A stretch of DNA of 47,422 bases from Lachnospiraceae bacterium. GTDB lineage: Bacteria; Bacillota; Clostridia; Lachnospirales; Lachnospiraceae. The notes under the pieces were generated by a model. It did no database searches, was not told where the DNA came from, and saw only the letters and a list, made by a program, of their open reading frames with translations. Positions within the stretch are counted from its first letter, which is position 1; every line of letters starts with the position of its first letter. A program made the position numbers and the translations under genes. The stretch is taken from assembly GCA_017396555.1 (NCBI GenBank), contig JAFQLS010000005.1:1-47422 (forward strand). The letters run 5' to 3'. Positions 32,932 through 41,251 of the stretch are shown piece after piece.

Positions 32932-33953
32932 CTAATCAGCCCCAATGCCTTTATATTCGCCACTTTTATGCATTTTTCCTATTTCTACCAATTGTTTTCT
33001 TGAATTTACATTAAGCTTAGAATAGATATTCTTATTATGAAACTTTAATGTATTATTTGTTATATGTAATTCCTCTAAAATCTGTGCCGACGTCATATCT
33101 TCTATATACATGTCATATATTTTCTTTTCGGTAGGTGTAAGATGTATAATATAATTATCAAATTCCTTACATTTATCCATAAGTATCTTTTCTTCTGTTT
33201 TACTATCATCTGCAACCTGGGTCATCGCACATAACGACAACAGGAAAAACTCACTAATAATATACGATACTGACAAAAATTCGAAATCAATCTTTACCAA
33301 CTGTTCCAACAGCCACACACATATATTTATAAGCACCGTTCCTGCCAAAAATAAAGCTTGCATAGATGATTTAATTTTCTCTTAACACAAGCATAAATAA
33401 TAGTGGCAACCATCGAACCAAAATATATTAATAAATAATACAAATAAATAGAATGAAGCGGACCATATGTTTTTTCCAATACAGTTACTCCATTAACCTT
33501 TATCATAGATACTTCTTTGTAATATATATCTAAATATCCTGGTGATGCTGCTATCGCAAACACTATAATGCTTATTGCTAACAATATAAATGGCAAAAAC
33601 TTTTTATAACTTATATTGCAAGCATTGATAATTATCATAAGCATTGACATAGGCAGAAATACCGAACCCAAGTATGCTATTCTATTTGCTAAAAGTGCCT
33701 CTTCCAAACTTTCAGATATAGCTAAAACTAAATATCCTATATCAACTACAATTATGGACGAAAATAACAATAGCATCCATAAACTTTTCTTTTTAATCAC
33801 TGCACAGTATATACATAGCATTAATACTGCAATTACTGTAATTACTCCATATATAATAGACATACTTGTATTTTTTTCTCCCACCGGGCCACACCCGGTA
33901 AAGGATAGCATCACTAATAACACTAAAAGTATGCTCTTAAATTCTTTCTTCAT
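32932..33953 (-). pseudogene. Frameshifted paralogue of the 7TM-LuxR regulator
   Basis: Two frames together make a close relative of the 353-residue regulator: 33327-33953 encodes the lipobox helix (FTGCGPVG) and six TM segments, 32932-33363 the last TM segments and LuxR HTH (LTPTEKKIYDMYIEDM, NTLKFHNKNIYSKL). The break is at an A-run (plus-strand TTTT 33375-33378): adding one A restores KIKSSMQALFLAG, matching the intact copy's KIHAIIFAG region. A ribosome site (AGAGGAG) precedes ATG 33953. It could be a true pseudogene, a slippage-controlled gene or a sequencing error. Confidence 0.75.
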
Positions 33954-34025
33954 ACATACGCTCCTCTGTTAAAGTCATACTATATAAATCTACCATAGAA
34001 GCCTTGTTAAATGAAGTCTCGGGCA

Positions 34026-34370
34026 CTAAATCTTCTCCCATTCTTTTTCCTTAAATCCAACCAATACCTTGGCGCCATCTATAAGTAAAGGACGCTTTAC
34101 AAGCATACCATTAGTCGAAAGCAGCTTTAACTGTTCCTCTTCATTCATTGTTGGCAACTTATCCTTAAGCCCCATTTCTTTATATAAAACACCACTTGTA
34201 TTAAAGAATTTCTTAATGGCAAATCCACTCTTATTGCACCATTCTCTCAATTCTTCATACGTGGGATTAGCTTCCACAATATGACGTTCTGTATATTCTA
34301 TATTATGTTCGTCTAACCATTTTTTAGCTTTCTTACAGGTTGAACATTTTGGGTAACATATAAATAACAT
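34026..34370 (-). CDS. ArsC/Spx-family thioredoxin-fold protein
   Basis: A 114-residue protein with the N-terminal redox motif CSTC (about 9-12) and the family's RPLLIDG plus NTSGVLYKEMG. It resembles YffB/ArsC-like reductases more than the RNA-polymerase-binding Spx, but the two cannot be separated safely by eye. It begins 21 bases after the HD-GYP gene with GGAGG upstream, so they share a transcript. Role unknown. Confidence 0.85.
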   Translation of the reverse strand: MLFICYPKCSTCKKAKKWLDEHNIEYTERHIVEANPTYEELREWCNKSGFAIKKFFNTSGVLYKEMGLKDKLPTMNEEEQLKLLSTNGMLVKRPLLIDGAKVLVGFKEKEWEKI

Positions 34371-34391
34371 TTTTATCCTCCATAATCTTTT

Positions 34392-35483
34392 TTATAAAAT
34401 AATTACACTCGCACAGCTAAGGTCCTCTCCAAGATCATATACCTTTCCGGACTTCACACCAACTACTGTTGGTCTAAGAATATAATGTGGACTATTCTTA
34501 ACTACTTTAGCTTTTTCTCCATTACTAAGTTCGACAATTGAGCCAACCGGATATAAAATCATACTTTCCAAGAAACTTCTCATCGCATTTATATCCAATT
34601 CCCCTGTCATCGACATTATCATTTCCACAGCATCTCTCTTTGAAAATGCCTGTTTATACGGACGTTCTGTAATCAACGCATCATATATATCTGCAACTGA
34701 AATAATTCTGGCATACGGCGATATCTGCTTTTCTTTTACTCCCATTGGATATCCTGTTCCATTAATTTTTTCATGATGCTGTAGCACTCCAAGAGAAATA
34801 TCATTGCTAAACTCACCTTTATCTTTTATCATACGATATCCAAATACTGAATGTTGTTTCATTACCTCGAATTCATCATCATCAAGCTTTGATGGTTTGT
34901 TAAGTATTTCTAAAGGAACCTTCGTTTTTCCAACATCATGTAAAAGTCCGCTTATTCCTATTTCATATATTTCTTTGCGTGATAATCCCTGTTGTTTAGC
35001 AAGTATCATGGAAATAGTGGCAACATCTACACTATGCTTAAAAGTATATTCATCACTGGTTTTTAACTCACCAATATCAATTGCTATGGCATTGTTACTA
35101 TCAATGGCATCCATCAAATCATTTGTAATACTTGCTGTAGTACTAGCCATATTTTCTATATTAGTATCGCTATAAATACTTTGTATACCATGTGAAATCC
35201 TCTCTCGCACACTCTTAGAAAGCGATACCTTCGAACGATCCTCAGTGTAAAGCTTGTCAATTTGATTTTGAGCAGCACTAGAGATAACAACCTCTTCTTC
35301 CTCCATCTCGCCATCCTGAATATATACATTCATAACACCATGACTAATAAGAGATTCTATAATATATTCATCAATAGCCGCACCTCTAATTACTAAGCTG
35401 CGTCCCAGACGATCAACGATAGTTTGGTCGAGTTTCATGCCTGGTTTCAATTGTCTGGTTCTCATGTACTTTCTTCTAATCAA
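34392..35483 (-). CDS. HD-GYP domain cyclic di-GMP phosphodiesterase
   Basis: A 363-residue protein: an N-terminal region of about 130 residues (DUF3391-like LKPGMKL... then a helical part) and an HD-GYP domain with LLHDVGKTKVP (HD, about 182), HSVFGY and HHEKINGTGYP (GYP motif). The metal ligands are all present, so it should break down c-di-GMP, linking it to the riboswitch 20 kb away. TTG 35483 has AAGGTGAG at five or six bases; ATG 35465 is the alternative start. No membrane segment, so it is cytosolic. Confidence 0.9.
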   Translation of the reverse strand: MIRRKYMRTRQLKPGMKLDQTIVDRLGRSLVIRGAAIDEYIIESLISHGVMNVYIQDGEMEEEEVVISSAAQNQIDKLYTEDRSKVSLSKSVRERISHGIQSIYSDTNIENMASTTASITNDLMDAIDSNNAIAIDIGELKTSDEYTFKHSVDVATISMILAKQQGLSRKEIYEIGISGLLHDVGKTKVPLEILNKPSKLDDDEFEVMKQHSVFGYRMIKDKGEFSNDISLGVLQHHEKINGTGYPMGVKEKQISPYARIISVADIYDALITERPYKQAFSKRDAVEMIMSMTGELDINAMRSFLESMILYPVGSIVELSNGEKAKVVKNSPHYILRPTVVGVKSGKVYDLGEDLSCASVIIL

Positions 35484-35608
35484 AATCTCACCTTCTCTAC
35501 TTACTGCCAGGTAAAATCATATCCACATTGTTACAATGTCTAATACGGATACTCAAGCAATGATACTACCATCATACACCATTATCCTCTCTTCTCCAAT
35601 CTCTTTTT

Positions 35609-36424
35609 TTAATTTTCAGCCCTTTCACCTACATTTAACATATTTACCCTATTCCTAAATTCTCTTGGTGTCATTTTATATCTTTCTTTAAATACTCTGT
35701 TAAATGTCCTTTGACTTTCAAAACCACAGTCTAGAGCGATATTTGTAATTGATTCATTTGAATCCTGCAATATTGCCTGCGCATAGTTCAAACGAATTCC
35801 ATTGACATATTTGCTAAAATTACAATGAAACGTCTTTGCAAACATTCTTGACAATACATATTTACTTACGCACAAATCATATGCCATTTTCTCCAAGGTA
35901 ATCTCATCTCTGAAATTCTTCGCTACATATTCAACAGAATTATAAATAAGGTCATCTGTTCCTACTGATTCCCTTGAAATAATATCCATATCCGTAAAAA
36001 CAGTTGCCAGAATAACTTGAACATATGCCTTCGCCAATCTCCCGCTATATTCCTTCTGCTTAAGCAACTGATTAACAACATACTCAATATCCTGAGAAAT
36101 TTTATCTTTTTTTATAATCGGTATTTTAGGACAACAGTTTTGTAATTCCTCCATATAAGACGAAAAAAATCTAGGTTCTGCAAATAAATAAACTGCTCTG
36201 TTAATTCCACTTCCAAATACTTGATAATGATGAATCACATTTGGGAAAACAATTCCAAACTCTCCCTTTTCCAAATGGTATAATTCCTGTCCAACCCCTA
36301 ATTCAACACTTCCTTCTGTTACATATACCATCTCTATTGCTTCATGCAAATGTGGTGGAACATGAATTGATTTTTTTCGTTCCAATGCTATTTCTGTATT
36401 TCTATTCTCATATGTTAATATCAC
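35609..36424 (-). CDS. AraC-family regulator with cupin domain
   Basis: A 271-residue regulator. N-terminal cupin (VPPHLHEAIEMVYVTEGSVEL) that would bind a sugar or related ligand, and a C-terminal pair of AraC HTH motifs (YDLCVSKYVLSRMFAKTF; IALDCGFESQRTFNRVFKE). It starts at GTG 36424 with AGGAG eight bases upstream and lies just after galT in the same direction, so it may be read with the lac/gal genes or alone and could regulate them. Confidence 0.9.
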   Translation of the reverse strand: MILTYENRNTEIALERKKSIHVPPHLHEAIEMVYVTEGSVELGVGQELYHLEKGEFGIVFPNVIHHYQVFGSGINRAVYLFAEPRFFSSYMEELQNCCPKIPIIKKDKISQDIEYVVNQLLKQKEYSGRLAKAYVQVILATVFTDMDIISRESVGTDDLIYNSVEYVAKNFRDEITLEKMAYDLCVSKYVLSRMFAKTFHCNFSKYVNGIRLNYAQAILQDSNESITNIALDCGFESQRTFNRVFKERYKMTPREFRNRVNMLNVGERAEN

Positions 36425-36502
36425 TCAACTCACTCCTGTTGCCAATTATGTCTGATATAAGATGCACACTATGAAAAAATTTTAAACATTTGAAGAATAA
36501 AA

Positions 36503-37984
36503 TTACAGTATTGATATAAATCTCTTAAATGCATTCTTTCCTTCCTCTGTACGCTTATATACGCCGGCACATTCCAAAACCTTTACAAATACCTTTGCTA
36601 TCTCATCTTTTAAAATCTGATTTACATTCTCAGCAGTAATATTATAATTATTGCGCCATTCATCTACCCAATCAGCATGTTTTTCAATTTCTTCAATGGT
36701 CCGAATATCTTTTCCTTCAACGATAGCTTCACCCAATGTAAGCATTTCTTTTTTCAATCTTGCAGGGAGTACCGCCAATCCCATAACCTCAATCAAGCCG
36801 ATATTTTCTTTCTTAATATGGTGCAGCTTCTCCTCCGGATGATATACACCCCAAGGGCTCTCCTCTGTCGTAATATTATTACGAAGCACCAAATCCATCT
36901 CATACAAATCACCATTCATTCTTGCGATTGGTGTTATTGTATTATGTGGCTCTCCATTAGTTTCACTAAAAATAAACGCATTCTCATCTGTGTAGTTACA
37001 CCATACATTTAATATGTAATCGGATAACTCCACGATTTTCTCTGGCTTTTTGCTTTGTAATCTGATAACTGACATCGGCCATTTTACAATGCCGCTTGTC
37101 ACATCCTCATACCCTTTTATCTGAAACATATATTCATAGGGAGCTTTTGCCATAGCAAATGTATAAGAACCACCCTGAAAATGATCGTGGCTTAATATGG
37201 AACCACCTACAATCGGCAGGTCAGCATTTGAACCAACAATATAATGTGGAAACAATTTTACAAAATCAAGCAGCTTTACAAATACAGCTTTATCAATCTT
37301 CATCGGTGTATGTTCTTTGTTAAAAACAATACAATGCTCGTTATAATAAACATAAGGCGAATACTGAAAATAATAGTCTCTATCAGCCAATTTTACCGGA
37401 ATTATTCTGTGGTTCTGTCTCGCCGGATGAGAAACATGTCCTGCATATCCCTCATTTTCTTCACAAAGAAGGCACTTAGGATACTCATTCTTTTTAGCTG
37501 TTGCTGCTTTTGCTATATCTCTAGGGTCCTTTTCTGGTTTTGACAGATTTATCGTAATATCAATCTGACCATACTCGGTATCTGTGGTCCATTTTTCATC
37601 CTTTTCAATTCTGTCCCTTCTGATGTAATTAGTATCCTGACTGAATTCGTAATAATAATCCGTAGCAAGCTTAGGATTTTCAGAATAGAGTCTTTGGAAC
37701 TTTTCCCTTACCTGTGAAGGCATCGGAGTGATTAGTCCCATAATCTTTGTATCAAACAGGTCTTTTGTTGTTATTGTGTCATCTTCCATAATTCCCTGCT
37801 CGATGGCGTAATTCATCATATCTTCCAAAATCAGATGTATTGGTCTTACCTTTTCATCACTCCACACAAAATCCTTCTTGTCAAACAATTCCAACAATCT
37901 GTTAATGACATATACCTTGTCATCCTCTGCAATCAGACCATTTATCATACCGTAACTTACTAATTCAGATATAACTTTATCCAT
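36503..37984 (-). CDS. galT: UDP-glucose-hexose-1-phosphate uridylyltransferase, class II GalT
   Basis: A 493-residue enzyme of the long, Firmicute-type GalT class. It exchanges UMP between UDP-glucose and galactose-1-phosphate. Motifs seen: HPARQNHRIIPV, GGSILSHDHFQGG (histidine-rich active-site region) and GEPHNTITPIAR. AAGGGAGG precedes the ATG. Last enzyme gene of the lactose/galactose operon, 20 bases after galE. Confidence 0.95.
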   Translation of the reverse strand: MDKVISELVSYGMINGLIAEDDKVYVINRLLELFDKKDFVWSDEKVRPIHLILEDMMNYAIEQGIMEDDTITTKDLFDTKIMGLITPMPSQVREKFQRLYSENPKLATDYYYEFSQDTNYIRRDRIEKDEKWTTDTEYGQIDITINLSKPEKDPRDIAKAATAKKNEYPKCLLCEENEGYAGHVSHPARQNHRIIPVKLADRDYYFQYSPYVYYNEHCIVFNKEHTPMKIDKAVFVKLLDFVKLFPHYIVGSNADLPIVGGSILSHDHFQGGSYTFAMAKAPYEYMFQIKGYEDVTSGIVKWPMSVIRLQSKKPEKIVELSDYILNVWCNYTDENAFIFSETNGEPHNTITPIARMNGDLYEMDLVLRNNITTEESPWGVYHPEEKLHHIKKENIGLIEVMGLAVLPARLKKEMLTLGEAIVEGKDIRTIEEIEKHADWVDEWRNNYNITAENVNQILKDEIAKVFVKVLECAGVYKRTEEGKNAFKRFISIL

Positions 37985-38004
37985 GTGAAAAACCTCCCTT
38001 AATT

Positions 38005-38988
38005 CTAATAACCGTTTGGATGATTTTCATGCCATTGCCAAGCTGTTGCAATGATTGTGTGTAAATCTGCATACCTCGGATTCCAGCCTAATACTTCCTT
38101 TGCCTTTGCACTAGACGCAATGAGCGTAGAAGGATCTCCGGCTCTTCTTGGTTCTTCCTTTGCCGGAATCGGATGTCCTGTAACTTCACGGGCTACATCA
38201 ATCACTTCTTTTACTGTAAATCCAATTCCATTTCCTAAATTGAAAATGTCACTTTCTCCACCCTTTGCCAAATATTCCATTGCTAAAATATGAGCCTGTG
38301 CCAAATCATTTACATGAATATAATCTCTGATACAAGTTCCATCCTTTGTATCATAATCGTTTCCAAATACAGAAATATACTCACGTTTACCATTCGGAAC
38401 CTGCAAAATAAGTGGAATTAAATGTGTCTCAGGATTATGTGCTTCCCCAATCTTTCCATTCGGATGAGCACCACAGGCATTAAAATATCTAAGAGACACA
38501 TATCTTAAAGCGTGTGCTTTGGAAGTCCACTTAAACATCTTCTCCATAGAAAGCTTTGTCTCGCCGTAACAGTTGGTTGGAAGTGTTCTGTCTGTTTCTA
38601 AAATCGGAATACTCTCCGGCTCTCCATAAGTTGCAGCAGTTGATGAAAATACTATCTTGTCAATTCCATGCTCCACCATACTCTCTAACAATACCTCTGT
38701 ACCGCAAAGATTGTTGTTGTAATATTTAAGTGGATTGGTCATGCTCTCCCCAACCTGTGAACTTGCTGCAAAATGAATTACACCATCTATCTTTTCTTTT
38801 GCAAACACTTCATCCAAAAACTTCTTGTCACGAATATCTCCCTCATAAAACTTTGCCTCCGGGTGAATTGCTTCCTTAAATCCGGTTAACAGATTATCAA
38901 TTATAATTACCTCATATCCTGCGTCTATCAATTCATATACTGTATGGGAACCAATATATCCGGCTCCGCCTAACACTAAAATTCTCAT
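38005..38988 (-). CDS. galE: UDP-glucose 4-epimerase
   Basis: A 327-residue short-chain-dehydrogenase-type epimerase: NAD-binding GGAGYIGSH at about 7-15, catalytic SSTAATYG and YGETK (Tyr-x3-Lys), and RDYIHVNDLAQAH. It interconverts UDP-galactose and UDP-glucose, closing the Leloir cycle. AGGAGG precedes the ATG; 13 bases after galK. Confidence 0.96.
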   Translation of the reverse strand: MRILVLGGAGYIGSHTVYELIDAGYEVIIIDNLLTGFKEAIHPEAKFYEGDIRDKKFLDEVFAKEKIDGVIHFAASSQVGESMTNPLKYYNNNLCGTEVLLESMVEHGIDKIVFSSTAATYGEPESIPILETDRTLPTNCYGETKLSMEKMFKWTSKAHALRYVSLRYFNACGAHPNGKIGEAHNPETHLIPLILQVPNGKREYISVFGNDYDTKDGTCIRDYIHVNDLAQAHILAMEYLAKGGESDIFNLGNGIGFTVKEVIDVAREVTGHPIPAKEEPRRAGDPSTLIASSAKAKEVLGWNPRYADLHTIIATAWQWHENHPNGY

Positions 38989-39001
38989 TATCCCAGCCTC
39001 C

Positions 39002-40279
39002 TTACATCACCTTAATGCCGCCATATTTTCTGATTCTTAAATCCTTACAGGAACCTTCTCCATAAATGCTGTCCATCTGCATCTTATATGGCACAACGAA
39101 TTCATTTTTTACAAATGCCTGAATCGTTCCAGCAAATCCACCGCCATGTACTCTGCTCACACCTTCTGTTTTTAACAAAACATCACTCATCATAAGTGCA
39201 ACTGAAATATTCTGATTTTCCACATCATTACTTGAATATACATTCTGTAAGTATTTGAAAGAAGAATCCCCCGATTCCTTCACGTTATCCAAAAACAGAT
39301 TCATATCTCCCCACTTTAATGCATTTACTTCTTTTTGTACTCTCTCATTTTCTGTAAAGAAATGCAGTGCTCTTAATACGCTTCTGTCTCCGTACTTCTC
39401 CCTAAGCTCTGGTATCGCCTTAATAACATCCACCACCTCTACTTCACGGAGAACCTCTTTTCCAAAATGATTTGCAACTCTTTTCATCTCCTGTGGAACG
39501 GCTGCATATTCGTCTGTTAAATCTGCATGTGAACCTTTAGTATCTGTAATACACAAGCTGTATCCATACTCGCTCATATTAAAATCTAATTTTTCCACTT
39601 CTGGTTTCTTCGGTTCCTTGAAATCAATATGTACCAGATTGCCAACAGAACAAGCCATCTGATCCATCAGTCCACAAGGCTTTCCGAAATATACATTTTC
39701 CGCATATTGTCCGATAATTGCTATCTCAATGGCAGAAATGCCCATAGCATTGTAAAGACCTGACAAAATAGCTCCAATCAGAGTTTCAAAAGCTGCCGAA
39801 GAAGAAAGACCTGCTCCGATTAACACATCGCTGGTAGCGTATGCTCTGAAACCACCTACTTTATAACCTCTCTCCACAAAGCCTGCAACAACGCCTTTAA
39901 TCAATGCAGTCGTTGTTTCCTTTTCTTCCTCTTTACATTCAATATCATCTAAAGAAATAATCACTTCGTCATAATCATCAGATATGATTCGAATTTGATT
40001 ATCCTCAGTATTTCTGACAATTCCAATCGTATCAAGGTTGATGGATGCAGCTAGAACCTCTCCATGTTGATGGTCCGTATGGTTTCCTCCCACTTCACTT
40101 CTGCCCGGTGCACTAAAAATTTCTGCTTCCCCGGCTCCATAATGCGATTCAAATAATTCAACGGCTCGCACATATCGTTTCTTATGATATTCAAGCTTTG
40201 TAGCATCTACATAGATGTCTAAAAATCTTTCATCCATTCCGCCTTCCAGAATGTTCTTTTTCATTTCATTTGTCTGCAT
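39002..40279 (-). CDS. galK: Galactokinase
   Basis: A 425-residue GHMP kinase that phosphorylates galactose at C1. The galactokinase signature is present in the variant GRSEVGGNHTDHQHG, the ATP loop is GAGLSSSAAFE, and motif 3 is VHGGGFAGTIQAF. ATG 40279 is chosen because GAGAGG lies eight bases upstream; a GTG three codons earlier overlaps that site. Between lacM and galE in the operon. Confidence 0.95.
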   Translation of the reverse strand: MQTNEMKKNILEGGMDERFLDIYVDATKLEYHKKRYVRAVELFESHYGAGEAEIFSAPGRSEVGGNHTDHQHGEVLAASINLDTIGIVRNTEDNQIRIISDDYDEVIISLDDIECKEEEKETTTALIKGVVAGFVERGYKVGGFRAYATSDVLIGAGLSSSAAFETLIGAILSGLYNAMGISAIEIAIIGQYAENVYFGKPCGLMDQMACSVGNLVHIDFKEPKKPEVEKLDFNMSEYGYSLCITDTKGSHADLTDEYAAVPQEMKRVANHFGKEVLREVEVVDVIKAIPELREKYGDRSVLRALHFFTENERVQKEVNALKWGDMNLFLDNVKESGDSSFKYLQNVYSSNDVENQNISVALMMSDVLLKTEGVSRVHGGGFAGTIQAFVKNEFVVPYKMQMDSIYGEGSCKDLRIRKYGGIKVM

Positions 40280-40300
40280 CCAAACCACCTCTCTTCTTTC

Positions 40301-41251
40301 TTAACAAATCACAAATGAATATGTTATATCTTTTTCTGCATCAATGTGGTAAGCATCTTCCACATCGCTTCCCCAACTATCAATTCCACCTACACCTCTT
40401 ACTGCTCCATAGATGCAAAGAACAGTTCTTCTGGCAGGAGGTAATTCCTCATGATGCGTTGCATTTTCAATCTCGCTTGCTGTATAAGGAAGGCAGGAGA
40501 ACGCAAATGTATCTTCTTCTTTTTCAATTCTTAATGTCTGAGCTGAATTGTCTTTTCTGCTGTTGTTAAGACATGTATGTCTTGTAACTTCAAGCCAATC
40601 CGTTCCCATTCTCATACCACATTCCTGTGGAACAAGATATGGTGTCAGACTCAAGTCATTTATCTCATACACCCCTTTTACTCCTCCTGCCATACGATCC
40701 GGATAAGTTTCCCCTGAAAGTCCCTCATACATATATTTATCAGCCAAAGTCGGCATGATAAATCGTAAACCAAATACAGGAAGCTGTGGCAATCCTTTTG
40801 CTCCTTTATAGGAAACACTTACCATAATTTCTCCTGTGTTCTCCACACTATAAATTACATCAACTGTGGTTCTTGGAGTTGTAACTGTCTCATATACAAA
40901 TTTAACAACGATATTATCCACAAAGACATCACTTCCATATTTGTTATTGTTCGGTGCACAAGGCTTTCCCTGAAATTTCCCATCTGTAATAACCTCAATT
41001 TCCTTACAGTCAATAAACATATCTGCTGCAAGCCAGCTTCCGCTTTTTATATGAAACTTACTTCCTCTGTCATTATCTGTAAGCGCTCTCCAAAATGTAG
41101 GCTTCGGGCAACGATAAAGCCACTCATATCCATTTTTCACAACAGACTCCAGACCGCCCTGTGAATAAGAAAAAATGTAATCAAAACCTTCTCCGTGAAC
41201 TCCAAGTGTATAATCTCCATATACGATTCTTAATTTAGATGTACATTCCAT
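40301..41251 (-). CDS. lacM: Beta-galactosidase small subunit LacM
   Basis: A 316-residue protein equal to the last domain of GH2 beta-galactosidase (domain 5: GFDYIFSYSQGGL, FWRALTDNDRGSKF, LPPARRTV). Not a broken lacZ: it has its own ATG with GTGAGG seven bases upstream, overlaps lacL by 17 bases, and its size matches LacM of lactobacilli (about 316-319 residues). LacM pairs with LacL to make an active heterodimer. The segment that joins the two halves in one-chain LacZ is absent. Confidence 0.88.
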   Translation of the reverse strand: MECTSKLRIVYGDYTLGVHGEGFDYIFSYSQGGLESVVKNGYEWLYRCPKPTFWRALTDNDRGSKFHIKSGSWLAADMFIDCKEIEVITDGKFQGKPCAPNNNKYGSDVFVDNIVVKFVYETVTTPRTTVDVIYSVENTGEIMVSVSYKGAKGLPQLPVFGLRFIMPTLADKYMYEGLSGETYPDRMAGGVKGVYEINDLSLTPYLVPQECGMRMGTDWLEVTRHTCLNNSRKDNSAQTLRIEKEEDTFAFSCLPYTASEIENATHHEELPPARRTVLCIYGAVRGVGGIDSWGSDVEDAYHIDAEKDITYSFVIC

